A stretch of DNA of 64,000 nt, from NCBI RefSeq assembly GCF_030817015.1, contig NZ_JAUSYS010000001.1, positions 2,728,001 to 2,792,000 of the forward strand. The letters run 5' to 3'. Position 1 is the stretch's first letter. Each line of letters begins with the position of its first letter. A program made the translations under genes and the position numbers. Positions 25,888-36,107 of the stretch are shown here, piece after piece. The DNA comes from Arthrobacter sp. V1I7. Its GTDB lineage: Bacteria > Actinomycetota > Actinomycetes > Actinomycetales > Micrococcaceae. The notes beneath the pieces were generated by a model, which was not told where the DNA came from, ran no database searches, and saw only the letters and a program-made list of their open reading frames with translations.

Positions 25888-27996
25888 TCAGGCGTCGATC
25901 CGCTCCCGGTCCAGGCCGGCCGCGCCGGCAATGATGAAGTCCTTGCGCGGCGCGACGTCGGAGCCCATCAGCAGGTCGAAGGTTTCCTCGGCCTGCTTCG
26001 CGTTTTCGATTCCGACCTTGCGCAGTGTCCGGTGCCGCGGGTCCATCGTGGTCTCGGCCAGCTGCTCCGCGTCCATCTCCCCGAGGCCCTTGTAGCGCTG
26101 GATCGGTTCCTTGTACCGCTTGCCTTCCTTGGCGAGACCGGCCAGGAGCACGTGCAGCTCCGCCTCGGAGTAGGTGTAGATCATCTCGTTGGCCTTCTGG
26201 CCGGCGTTGATGACCTCCACCCGGTGCAGCGGCGGGACGGCGGCGAAAACCCGGCCTGCATCGATCATCGGGCGCATATAGCGGAAGAACAGGGTCAGCA
26301 GGAGGGTCCGGATGTGGGCGCCGTCGACGTCGGCGTCCGTCATCAGGATGACCTTGCCGTAGCGGGCGGCACCGATGTCGAAGCTCCGGCCGGAACCGGC
26401 GCCGACCACCTGGATGAGCGCGGCGCATTCGGCGTTGGAGAGCATGTCCCCGACCGAGGCCTTCTGTACGTTGAGGATCTTGCCGCGGATGGGCAGGAGC
26501 GCCTGGAAGTCGGAGGAACGCGCCAGTTTCGCCGTTCCCAGGGCGGAGTCCCCCTCCACGATAAACAGTTCGGAGCGCGCGACCTCGTCCGTGCGGCAAT
26601 CCGCCAGTTTCGTGGGCATGGAGGAGGTCTCCAGTGCGTTCTTGCGGCGCTGGGTTTCCTTGTGCACGCGGGCCGAGACGCGGGACTTCATCTCGCTGAC
26701 GACCTTTTCCAGCAGCAGCGCGGACTGAGCCTTGTCGTTGCGGTTGGCGGAGTTCAGCTTGGCGTTGATCTCCTGCTCCACGACCTTCGCAACGATGGCG
26801 CGGACTGCGGAGGTGCCCAGGATCTCCTTGGTCTGACCCTCAAACTGCGGTTCCGCCAGGCGCACGGTCAGGACCGCGGTCAGACCCGCGAAGATGTCGT
26901 CCTTTTCGATCTTGTCGTTGCCCGCCTTGAGCTTGCGGGCGTTGCTTTCCACGGCCTTGCGGAAGGTCTTGAGCAGGGCCTGCTCGAAGCCGGACTGATG
27001 GGTGCCGCCCTTGGGCGTGGAGATGATGTTCACGAAGCTGCGCACGCTGCTGTCGTAGCCGATGCCCCAGCGCAGGGCGACGTCCACTTCGCAGTCCCGT
27101 TCCACTTCGGCCAGCTGGCTGTGGCCTTTATCGTCCAGGACAGGGACGGTTTCCTTGAACTTGCCGGTCCCGTGCAACCGCCAGATGTCCGTCACCGCGG
27201 GGTCCGCTGCGAGGAACTCCACGAACTCGGAGATGCCGCCGTCGTGGTGGAAGACTTCCTCGTGCGGGCCGGCCTCCCCAGGGGTCCCGGCGACCCTGCG
27301 CTCGTCCCGCACCGTCAGCTTCAGGCCGGGGACCAGGAACGAGGTCTGGCGCGCGCGGGCGGCGAGTTCGTCGTAGGAGAACCTGGCGTCCGGGGTGAAG
27401 ATCTGGCGGTCCGCCCAGTACCGGATCCTCGTGCCGGTGACGCCGCGTTTGGCCTTTCCGACAATGTCCAGCACGGAGCCATCGATGAACGGTTCAAAGA
27501 CGGTCGACGGGTCCGGCTTGGTGCCCGGGTCCTTGAACCGGCCGGGTTCGCCCCGGCGGAAGGACATCTTGTAGGTCTTACCGCCGCGGTCCACTTCCAC
27601 GTCCAGGCGGGAGGACAGCGCGTTCACGACGGATGCGCCCACGCCATGCAGGCCGCCCGAGGCGGTGTAGGAGCCGCCGCCGAACTTGCCGCCTGCGTGC
27701 AGTTTGGTGAAGACCACCTCGACGCCGGAGAGCCCGGTTTTCGGTTCGATGTCCACCGGAACGCCGCGTCCGTCGTCGTGGATCTCAACCGAGTTGTCCG
27801 CGTGCAGGATGATCTTGATGTCATGGCCGAAACCGGCGAGGGCCTCATCCACGGAGTTGTCGATGATCTCCCAGAGACAGTGCATGAGTCCGCGGGAATC
27901 CGTGGAGCCGATGTACATGCCCGGGCGCTTGCGGACGGCCTCGAGGCCTTCCAGCACGGAGAGATGCCGGGCGGTGTAATCAGAACTTGGTGCCAC
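25888..27996 (-). CDS. parE: DNA topoisomerase IV subunit B
   Basis: A 702-residue GHKL ATPase subunit of a type IIA topoisomerase. N-terminal ATP-site motifs: RKRPGMYIG, EIIDNSVDEALAG, VEIHDDGRGVP and the GGLHGVGASVVNAL lid. The TOPRIM part has FIVEGDSALGTAKLARSSDFQALLPIRGKILNVQ and DADVDGAHIRTLLLTLFFRYM. The C-terminus has the usual IQRYKGLGEMDAEQLAETTMDP. The protein reads LPIRGKILNVQKA as in many ParE/GyrB. The A subunit gene is 14 kb away on the other strand. A role in chromosome decatenation is inferred because gyrB normally sits beside gyrA near dnaA. Confidence 0.92.
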   Translation of the reverse strand: MAPSSDYTARHLSVLEGLEAVRKRPGMYIGSTDSRGLMHCLWEIIDNSVDEALAGFGHDIKIILHADNSVEIHDDGRGVPVDIEPKTGLSGVEVVFTKLHAGGKFGGGSYTASGGLHGVGASVVNALSSRLDVEVDRGGKTYKMSFRRGEPGRFKDPGTKPDPSTVFEPFIDGSVLDIVGKAKRGVTGTRIRYWADRQIFTPDARFSYDELAARARQTSFLVPGLKLTVRDERRVAGTPGEAGPHEEVFHHDGGISEFVEFLAADPAVTDIWRLHGTGKFKETVPVLDDKGHSQLAEVERDCEVDVALRWGIGYDSSVRSFVNIISTPKGGTHQSGFEQALLKTFRKAVESNARKLKAGNDKIEKDDIFAGLTAVLTVRLAEPQFEGQTKEILGTSAVRAIVAKVVEQEINAKLNSANRNDKAQSALLLEKVVSEMKSRVSARVHKETQRRKNALETSSMPTKLADCRTDEVARSELFIVEGDSALGTAKLARSSDFQALLPIRGKILNVQKASVGDMLSNAECAALIQVVGAGSGRSFDIGAARYGKVILMTDADVDGAHIRTLLLTLFFRYMRPMIDAGRVFAAVPPLHRVEVINAGQKANEMIYTYSEAELHVLLAGLAKEGKRYKEPIQRYKGLGEMDAEQLAETTMDPRHRTLRKVGIENAKQAEETFDLLMGSDVAPRKDFIIAGAAGLDRERIDA

Positions 27997-28220
27997 AGGG
28001 CGGAAACTCCTTCAGGGACGGACAGTCAGAGCATATTTGACGCTCCTACTAGGGTAGTCGGAGTGCCGCCGTGCGACGGGTCGCCACTCCCTACAGCGGC
28101 CGGTGCCACTTCCCCGTTATCGAGACGTGATACGCGCAGAGCGAAAGTGGACCATCCTTGCCATGCTTTGGCTCCGAATGCTGGTTATATAGGTATACCG
28201 AACTACCAAGGAGGCCGAAC

Positions 28221-28442
28221 ATGACAACAGCAGTTGCGGACCGCACACTCACCACCGTTGACCGGTGCGATCGTTGCGGTGCACAGGCGTATGTCCGGGT
28301 TGTTCTCGGTGCCTCCGGCGGTGAGCTTCTCTTCTGCGGCCACCACGCACGCGCCGTAGAACCCACACTCAGGCCACTCAGCTCTGACTGGCACGACGAG
28401 ACCGGACGCCTGCACGAGAAGGCGCCGCTCCCGGTCGACTAG
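28221..28442 (+). CDS. DUF7455 small zinc-finger-like protein
   Basis: A 73-residue actinobacterial protein. CDRCGAQAYVRV followed by LLFCGHHARAVEP gives a Cys2/Cys-His2-like metal site typical of DUF7455 family members, found next to sigA and parE in this group. The ATG at 28221 has a strong AAGGAGG eight bases upstream. TATATAGG and neighbouring AT-rich sequence around 28187-28196 is a likely -10. Function unknown. A strong terminator follows. Confidence 0.85.
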   Translation: MTTAVADRTLTTVDRCDRCGAQAYVRVVLGASGGELLFCGHHARAVEPTLRPLSSDWHDETGRLHEKAPLPVD

Positions 28443-28518
28443 ACCACATCCAGTCACTCAACGCCTGGCCGGCCCAGATGCCGAAGCGCCGGTCCAAGAC
28501 CTGGGAAGCAGCAGACGA

Positions 28519-28547
28519 GGGCCCCTCCGTTCGGAGGGGCCCTTTTT
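28519..28547 (+). terminator. Rho-independent terminator
   Basis: An 11-bp perfect stem GGGCCCCTCCG / CGGAGGGGCCC with a TT loop followed by five T residues. It ends the DUF7455 transcript and lies in front of the convergent sigA gene. The best intrinsic terminator in the window. Confidence 0.93.
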
Positions 28548-28657
28548 GTCGGCCTGAACAAACCGTGCCGGCCAGGGACCCCGAAGGCCCCAGGGACGGC
28601 GAAGGCCCCCGCCGGATGCTGATCCCGCGGGGACCTTTGCGGAGCTGGAGCCGGAGC

Positions 28658-29989
<1,332 letters not shown>

Positions 29990-30269
29990 AGAAAACCTTT
30001 CTAGCGGCGGTCTGTGGAATCACCATACGGGCAACACCACTATGACCCTGTCAAGTCCGTGTTTTTCATCAAGAGCCACCACGACCAACAGAGCCACTAA
30101 GTAGAACTGCTGGGGCGGCCGTAATGTTCCCCGTTTTCCGGGTTCGCTACGAGCACCTGATACACGGACCCAACCGGGTCTCGGCAACCATTGTCTCATG
30201 ATTTTCAGAATGGGTTCCGTTCCGGGGCGGGGTTACGTGATTTGGCGGGGAACTGCGTTCCGGTCACCG

Positions 30270-31619
30270 TCACGCCGCACCCGGCTCGAACTTCTGCCAC
30301 GCGGCGTTCCTCCTTGCCGCCCACCCGCACAAGGTGCCACGGCCCACGAGCTCCGCCAGGAGGGCGGCCAGCCGGTAGCCCGGATGTTCCGCTTCGGCCC
30401 GACTGAACAACGCATCAGCGAAGGAGCCCTTGCCCCGGCACCATTCAATCCAGCCGCGTCCTGTAAGCGCGGCAGCCGCGGCGTCCCCGCCGGCCTCGCC
30501 CAGCTGCACGAGGACCCGCTCCAGGCTTGCCATCCGCGGCCAGTCCGGCACGGACGGTGCCAGCCCAAGCAGCACGTCGCCATAGCCCGGAACCTCCGGA
30601 GAGCCGTCCCATGCGCCACTGGCACTCCCGCCGCGCGGCAGGAGCGGCCCGAAACCATCCAGCGGCGGCAGCGGAACCGGAGCCGGCGGTGGAGGCGCCT
30701 GCCGGCCGGCAGCGGACCGGGCCTCCGGCACTGACCGCAGGGCCGCCAGCGCGCCCGGCACTGTCCCGGGATGCACCGCCGGCGCTCCAGCGGCCGGCCC
30801 GGAGCGCGGCCCGGAAGGGTCGAACATCCCGAAGTCCGCCGCGCCCTGTTCGGCCGCCTCCGGGCCGGCGGCCGCCATCACCAGTACGGCATCGCGCCAG
30901 GCCGGCACGCGGAGAGCTGCCCGCAGGTAGCCCGCGAGCCCCACGGGCAGCGGGGGTCCGGCGGGTGAGCGCAAGACCACGTCCCAGACGTCCAGTACCT
31001 GGGCAAACTGCAACCGGTCGCGGGTGTGTCCGGAGAACAGCCGGAACCAGTTCCGTTCCGATTCGAGCACCGCCGGGTCCTCGGGAAGCGCGAACGGGCC
31101 GGGCGCCTCGGCGCCGGGCGCGGGCCCGACGGTGCTGCCCCGGAAGACCATCTCCGCATTGAGCTTGCTGTTCCTGATCTCGTCGACGGGCCGGCCGGGC
31201 GGGGCGCAACAGGAAGGATCGGTGCAATACGCGTTGCGCCAGTGCTCGGCGCCGATCAGCCAGGCGTCCCGCACCGGCATGCCGCATTCCGCCAGCGCAC
31301 GCTCCAGCTCTTCGAGCAGTTCGGCCCAAGGCGCACCGGCCCCGCCGGTGACCGTGGCGTCGCTGCCGGTGAAGAAGGCGAGCAGGACCCCGTCCGCCTC
31401 GTCGTCTGCCTCCAGATAACCGGCCACGGTGCTGGCGAATCCGGCGAAACCGCCGGGACTCCCGTCCGCCGGGAGGTCGACCCGGAGGGTTGCCCCGAGC
31501 CGCTTGCCCTGCATGGTCATGGCCACGAGGCTGCGCGACGGCCAGTAGCCGAGGGAATGCGGGATGAACCCGAGGACGTCTTCGGGGCCGGTGATTTTCA
31601 GGTGATCTGGAGCTGTCAT
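30270..31619 (-). CDS. DUF4192 domain-containing protein
   Basis: About 449 residues, matching the actinobacterial DUF4192 family. The diagnostic N-terminus is LKITGPEDVLGFIPHSLGYWPSRSLVAMTM, followed by YCTDPSCCAPPGRP, a Cys-containing loop characteristic of the family. The central part holds a Pro/Ala-rich insert (around residues 280-330). Function unknown. I chose the ATG at 31619 (MTAPDHL) because conservation starts here; a longer frame upstream has no support. Confidence 0.86.
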   Translation of the reverse strand: MTAPDHLKITGPEDVLGFIPHSLGYWPSRSLVAMTMQGKRLGATLRVDLPADGSPGGFAGFASTVAGYLEADDEADGVLLAFFTGSDATVTGGAGAPWAELLEELERALAECGMPVRDAWLIGAEHWRNAYCTDPSCCAPPGRPVDEIRNSKLNAEMVFRGSTVGPAPGAEAPGPFALPEDPAVLESERNWFRLFSGHTRDRLQFAQVLDVWDVVLRSPAGPPLPVGLAGYLRAALRVPAWRDAVLVMAAAGPEAAEQGAADFGMFDPSGPRSGPAAGAPAVHPGTVPGALAALRSVPEARSAAGRQAPPPPAPVPLPPLDGFGPLLPRGGSASGAWDGSPEVPGYGDVLLGLAPSVPDWPRMASLERVLVQLGEAGGDAAAAALTGRGWIEWCRGKGSFADALFSRAEAEHPGYRLAALLAELVGRGTLCGWAARRNAAWQKFEPGAA

Positions 31620-31706
31620 AGCGCCAGCATGGTCGTCCCGTGCCCCGGCGTCAGCCCTGCGACCGTCGTATGTGGACAACCACACCCCCGGGACCGTTCC
31701 CCCGGA

Positions 31707-33038
31707 TCAGGGCCGCTGGCGGCGTTCCGTACTGAGCCGGCGGCGCCGGGCGAGTGCTGCGCGCAGCGGAGGTACGACGACGCCTTGGGCGGCCATCTGC
31801 CGGCGCACCTTGCGCCGGGTGATAAGGATGGCCCCGGCCCCCAGAGCGAGCAGGAGGAACTGGACGCTCAAGGCGATCCGGAACGGGTCGAGCCCGTAGA
31901 GCTCCCCCTGGGAAAAGCCCGTGGTGTGCAACACGTCGAGCACCAGGCCGATCAAATAGATGGCCACGAGCGCGGCAATGAACCCGCCGACGTTGACAAT
32001 GCCCGTGGCGGTTCCGATCCGGTGCGCAGGGTTGAAAGTCCGGGCGAAGTCGAAGCCGATCATGGAGCCGGGACCGCCGATGGCCAGCACCACCACGAGT
32101 CCGGCCAGCAGCCACAGCGGGGACCGGCCCGGGAAGAGCAGCACCGCCGCCCAGGCCGCGGCCGTGGCGGCAGAAATCAGCAGGACCATGGTGGAACGGC
32201 GCAGCGGGTGCCGGGAAACGAAGGTGCCCATGAGGGGCCCGGCGGCAATGGCGGCCGCCACGTACAGGGTCATGAGGGCGGAAACGGTGACGGTATCCAG
32301 GCCTTGGGCGGAGATCAGGAACGGATAGCCCCAGGTCATCGCGAACACCGTGCCGCTGAACTGTATTGTGAAGTGGCTCCACAACCCGAGCCTGGTGCCG
32401 GGCTGCCGCCAGGCATGGGACAGCGAGACTCCGGTGGCGCGCAGCCCCTGGGAGGGTGCGGGAGCGGGGTGTCCCGGCGGCAGGTCCTGCAGCAGGACCA
32501 GCACGAGCACGACGGCGAGGGCGGACATGGCGGCCAGCGTCAGGAACGCGGGGGTCCAGCCGGCCGTGTGCAGGATCATGGCGAACGGCACGACGCTGAA
32601 GAGCTGGCCGAGCTGGCCGGACATGCCGGTCAGCTGCGTGAGCAGCGGAACCCGGCCGGGAGCGAACCAGAGCGGGATCAGCCGGATGACGGCGATGAAG
32701 GTCATGGCGTCCCCGGCGCCGACGAGCACACGGCCAAGGACTCCGCCGGGGATGCTGTCCGCGAAGGCCAGTTCCAGCTGTCCGAGCCCCATCAGCAGTG
32801 CGCCCGCGGCGATCATGGTGCGGGAACCGAGACGGTCCACGAGCACGCCGACCGGGATCTGGAGGCCCGCGTAGACGAGGAGCTGCAGCACGGTGAAGAA
32901 GGAGATCTCGGCCGCGCTGGCATGGAAGCGCTCGGTGGCCTCCAGCCCGACGACACCGAACGACGTGCGCTGGCTGACCGCCACCAGATATGCGAAGATC
33001 CCGACGATCCAGATCAGCCAGGCTCGGGGTGCGGTCAC
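31707..33038 (-). CDS. Major facilitator superfamily transporter
   Basis: A 443-residue protein with twelve predicted helices. It begins WLIWIVGIFAYLVAVSQRTSFGVVG and carries the MFS loop 2-3 motif GVLVDRLGSRTMI. A second, degenerate copy in the C-terminal half lies around GPLMGTFVSRHPLRRSTM. The C-terminus is basic. Substrate cannot be inferred; the overall look is of a nitrate/drug/sugar-type MFS with ARTSFGVV, common in Arthrobacter next to PAC2 genes. It lies 35 bp downstream of the PAC2 gene and may share its transcript. Confidence 0.86.
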   Translation of the reverse strand: MTAPRAWLIWIVGIFAYLVAVSQRTSFGVVGLEATERFHASAAEISFFTVLQLLVYAGLQIPVGVLVDRLGSRTMIAAGALLMGLGQLELAFADSIPGGVLGRVLVGAGDAMTFIAVIRLIPLWFAPGRVPLLTQLTGMSGQLGQLFSVVPFAMILHTAGWTPAFLTLAAMSALAVVLVLVLLQDLPPGHPAPAPSQGLRATGVSLSHAWRQPGTRLGLWSHFTIQFSGTVFAMTWGYPFLISAQGLDTVTVSALMTLYVAAAIAAGPLMGTFVSRHPLRRSTMVLLISAATAAAWAAVLLFPGRSPLWLLAGLVVVLAIGGPGSMIGFDFARTFNPAHRIGTATGIVNVGGFIAALVAIYLIGLVLDVLHTTGFSQGELYGLDPFRIALSVQFLLLALGAGAILITRRKVRRQMAAQGVVVPPLRAALARRRRLSTERRQRP

Positions 33039-33073
33039 CCCTCCATTATGCCCGCTCCCGGAAGAAATAGTAT

Positions 33074-34012
33074 TTATTCCCCGGGTTCTTTGCGGGCGAG
33101 GTAGGCCTCCACGGCCGCGCCCAGCGCGTCCGCATTCGGAAGCTGGTCGTTCTCGTCGGCCAGCAGGGACCGCCGGACGGTCCCCTCAGCATTCTCGTCG
33201 TAGCGCGTCTCGAGCCGGGACACGACCTGCTGGACTTCCTCCGAGGCGGCGATCTGCTCGGCGATCTGCCGGCCCACTTCGCGGCCGGCTTCGCGCAGGC
33301 GGTCTGCGGGGAGCATGAGCGAGGTGGCCGCGCCCAGGTATTCCAGCCCGGCCACTGCAGCCGTGGGGTATTCGGCCTCCGCAAGGTAGTGCGGGACGTG
33401 GATCACGTAGCCCGCGACGTTGCGTCCTGCCGCGACGAGCCGCAACTCGAGGACATGCCCCACGGCGGCCGGCACCTCGACCGTCGGCTTCCACGCCGAG
33501 ATCCCCTCGATGAGGTCCGGGCGGTTGCCGTGGACCGTCACGCCCACCGGCCGCGAGTGCGGGACCGGCATGGGGATGGAATGGATCCAGGTGACCAGGT
33601 TGACGTCGAGGTTCTCGACGATGCCGACGACCGCTCGGGCGAACCGCTCCCACTGCAGGTCCGGCTCGAACCCGGCGAGCAGGAGGAAAGGGTTCCCCAG
33701 ACCGTCAACGAGCCGGTACAGCGCAAGGCTCGGGGCCTGGTAGTCCTGGAGGTGGTCCTCGACGAAGCTCACCTGCGGGCGCCGGGTCCGGTAGTCGATC
33801 AGCTGGTCGGCGTCGAACTCGGCGATCATCTCTCCGTCCAGCGTGTCCAGCATTTCGGCGGTGATCTGGCTGACGACGTGACCGGCGTCGGCGAAGCCGG
33901 TGAAACCCATGACGAGGTTCAGTCCGCGCAGCTCCGGGCTGTGGAACAGCGCGTCATCACGCAGGTAAAGCGATTCGGGGTCCAGCAAGGAGCCGGAAAT
34001 CCGTTCAATCAC
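33074..34012 (-). CDS. PAC2 family protein
   Basis: About 312 residues of the PAC2 (proteasome assembly chaperone 2) superfamily, common in actinobacteria with a proteasome or Pup-like system. Seen: LRGLNLVMGFTGFADAGHVVSQ at the N-terminus, FVEDHLQDYQAPSLALY and YVIHVPHYLAEAEYPTAAVAGLEYL. The GTG at 34012 has AAAGGA seven bases upstream. Function in bacteria is not settled. Divergent from pepA. Confidence 0.88.
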   Translation of the reverse strand: MIERISGSLLDPESLYLRDDALFHSPELRGLNLVMGFTGFADAGHVVSQITAEMLDTLDGEMIAEFDADQLIDYRTRRPQVSFVEDHLQDYQAPSLALYRLVDGLGNPFLLLAGFEPDLQWERFARAVVGIVENLDVNLVTWIHSIPMPVPHSRPVGVTVHGNRPDLIEGISAWKPTVEVPAAVGHVLELRLVAAGRNVAGYVIHVPHYLAEAEYPTAAVAGLEYLGAATSLMLPADRLREAGREVGRQIAEQIAASEEVQQVVSRLETRYDENAEGTVRRSLLADENDQLPNADALGAAVEAYLARKEPGE

Positions 34013-34179
34013 GGCATGTTCCTTTCGCAATAGCAGCGGTGGGAGGAGCGGGACCAGGCCCCGCGTTTGGCGGAGATTTCCGGACGCTACGGCCCGACTG
34101 GCAGTGGTTGGGATACTTCGTACAACGCCCGGGGCTGCGCTGGAATTCCTGCCACAGGTGTGCTCCAGCTCTCATTCAA

Positions 34180-34210
34180 TTGAACAGTCGCCCGGCGGAG
34201 AGACTACGAT
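34180..34210 (+). promoter_or_regulatory. Possible sigma-70-type promoter for pepA
   Basis: TTGAAC (34180-34185) and TACGAT (34205-34210) are separated by 19 bp, a little long. They would leave a leader of about 125 bases before the pepA start. The 329-bp gap between the PAC2 and pepA genes contains no gene. Confidence 0.35.
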
Positions 34211-34341
34211 CGGAACTGCCTCGTTGACGGCCTTGAAGACACCGAAGTCCCGTCTCAAGCCGACTGTGGCACAGGTTTCCATGGCAGGGCACCGAACATG
34301 CAGTTCCTGCCGAAAATCAGAGAGAATTGAGGACAGTCCTC

Positions 34342-35868
34342 GTGGTCAAGAATACTGAAGTGAACCTTAGTGCAATCGCCGGGGACCTGAAGAAGTCCCC
34401 CAGCGACGCCCTCGTCATCGGCGTGGGACAGGGTCCGGACGGTCCTGTCCTGCTCCGCAACCCCTTGCCGGCGAAGGCCGCCGAGGCGTTGGCGGAGTCA
34501 CTGAGCATTCTTGGCGTCACCGGGGCGGTCGACCAGGCCCACCGGCTGCCGGGCCTGCCGGAAGCCGGAGCGGCGGTGCTGGTGCTCGCCGGCGTCGGCA
34601 AGCTTGCCGCGAACCAGCCCCTGACCGAGGAAGCGCTGCGCCGTGCCGCCGGCTCCGCCGTCCGCCAGCTGGCCGGCGTGGACACCGTCGCCTTGGCCCT
34701 CCCGACGGCGTCCCTGGCCGACGTCGCAGCCGTTGCCGAAGGTGCCGCGATGGGCGCTTACTCGTTCACCGAATACCGCACCTCCAGGGACGGCCTGAAG
34801 GACCCGGTCAGGAACGTCGCCATTGTCACCGACCTCGCCGCCGACCGGGGCCTGCAGCCGACACTGAACCGGGCGGCCCTGATCGGCAAGGCAGTGAACG
34901 CGACCCGCTCGCTGGTCAACCAGCCGCCCAGCCACCTCTACCCCGAGTCCTTTGCCGGCGCCGCCAGGGAACTCTCCAAGGGCCTGCCCGTCAAGGTCAC
35001 GGTCTGGGACGAGAAACGCCTGGACAAAGACGGTTTCGGCGGCATCCTGGGCGTCGGAAAGGGCTCCACCCGGCAGCCCCGCCTGGTCAAGGTCGAATAC
35101 GCGCCGGCCAAGGCGACCGCGAAGATCGCCCTCGTCGGCAAGGGCATCACCTTCGACACCGGCGGCATCTCCATCAAACCGGCCTTGGGCATGGGCGACA
35201 TGAAGAGCGACATGGCCGGCGCCGCCGTCGTGCTTAACACGGTGCTGGCCATCGCCGGCCTGGGCCTGCCCGTCAAGGCGACCGCCTGGCTCTGCATTGC
35301 CGAGAACATGCCCTCCGGTGCCGCCCAGCGCCCGGCCGACGTCCTGACCATGTTCGGCGGCAAGACGGTGGAGGTCCTGAATACCGACGCCGAAGGCCGC
35401 CTGGTCATGGCGGACGGGATCGTCGCGGCAAGCCAGGAATACCCGGACGCCATCATTGACGTCGCCACCCTGACGGGCGCACAGCTGATCGCCCTCGGTG
35501 ACCGCACCGCCGGTCTCATGGGCTCGGACGCCGTCATCGGACCGATCAAGGCCGCCGCGGACCGCGCCGGCGAGCTGGTCTGGCCGATGCCGCTGCCGGA
35601 GGAACTGCGGGCCAGCCTCGACTCGCAGGTCGCGGACATCGCCAACATCGGCGAACGCCACGGCGGGATGATGACAGCGGCCGTGTTCCTGCGGGAATTC
35701 GTCGGCAAAGGCAAGGACGGCGAGCAGATCCCGTGGGCCCACATCGACATCGCCGGCCCTTCCTTCAACAACGGCAGCCCGTATGGCTACAACCACAAGC
35801 AGGGCACCGGCTGCACGGTGCGGACCCTGGTGGCCTACGCCGAGGACATCCTGGCCAACCGCGTGTGA
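34342..35868 (+). CDS. pepA: Leucyl aminopeptidase (M17 family)
   Basis: About 508 residues of cytosol aminopeptidase, a hexameric two-metal enzyme removing N-terminal residues from peptides. The C-terminal catalytic domain shows VGKGITFDTGGISIKP (Lys and Asp ligands), DMKSDMAGAAVVLNT, the family signature NTDAEGRLVMADG and the bicarbonate-site Arg within it. The N-terminal domain is the usual alpha/beta module. I prefer the GTG at 34342 (GAGGA eight bases upstream) over the TTG at 34327. It is the first gene of the block that continues into lpdA and sucB. Confidence 0.94.
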   Translation: MVKNTEVNLSAIAGDLKKSPSDALVIGVGQGPDGPVLLRNPLPAKAAEALAESLSILGVTGAVDQAHRLPGLPEAGAAVLVLAGVGKLAANQPLTEEALRRAAGSAVRQLAGVDTVALALPTASLADVAAVAEGAAMGAYSFTEYRTSRDGLKDPVRNVAIVTDLAADRGLQPTLNRAALIGKAVNATRSLVNQPPSHLYPESFAGAARELSKGLPVKVTVWDEKRLDKDGFGGILGVGKGSTRQPRLVKVEYAPAKATAKIALVGKGITFDTGGISIKPALGMGDMKSDMAGAAVVLNTVLAIAGLGLPVKATAWLCIAENMPSGAAQRPADVLTMFGGKTVEVLNTDAEGRLVMADGIVAASQEYPDAIIDVATLTGAQLIALGDRTAGLMGSDAVIGPIKAAADRAGELVWPMPLPEELRASLDSQVADIANIGERHGGMMTAAVFLREFVGKGKDGEQIPWAHIDIAGPSFNNGSPYGYNHKQGTGCTVRTLVAYAEDILANRV

Positions 35869-36074
35869 GCGGATGAGGGGCTTGGTGGCCGGGAAAATGA
35901 CACCCCGGCCACCAAGCCGCGTGACACTGGACACAAGCGCTCCACAAACGCCACGGCAAGGTGGAGCATGTATTAGTGGTTCGCTAAGGTGAACCTCGGT
36001 AGTTCCAAATGAAAGGGAACCGGCCGGCCGGCATAATCTCGGCAGACCGTTCCAATGACCAGATGATGCGTACT

Positions 36075-36096
36075 CTCGCGTCATCATTCACGCGAG
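36075..36096 (+). promoter_or_regulatory. Inverted repeat in the lpdA 5' leader
   Basis: CTCGCGT (36075-36081) and ACGCGAG (36090-36096) are perfect inverted arms with an 8-base loop, ending 11 bases before the GTG start and abutting the ribosome site GGGAG. In RNA it would form a hairpin next to the Shine-Dalgarno region; in DNA it could be an operator. Role not known. Confidence 0.45.
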
Positions 36097-36107
36097 GGAG
36101 CGTTTTA

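Noticed and set aside
9224..27996. Calling the topoisomerase genes gyrA and gyrB
   Set aside because: They are 14 kb apart on opposite strands and near sigA, unlike the dnaA-linked gyrBA pair, and the A subunit lacks a visible canonical GyrA box; decisive check would be finding gyrBA elsewhere.
25555..28224. Very long plus-strand open frame (about 890 codons) opposite parE
   Set aside because: It is the antisense shadow of a GC-rich gene whose minus-strand product has every type IIA topoisomerase B motif; the plus-strand translation matches nothing and is His/Asp/Val-biased.
30097..30112. GTAGAA near sigA as another BlaI operator
   Set aside because: Only one half-site is present; the inverted partner at the right spacing is missing.
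34498..36087. 529-codon minus-strand frame opposite pepA
   Set aside because: Composition and lack of motifs mark it as antisense to the aminopeptidase.
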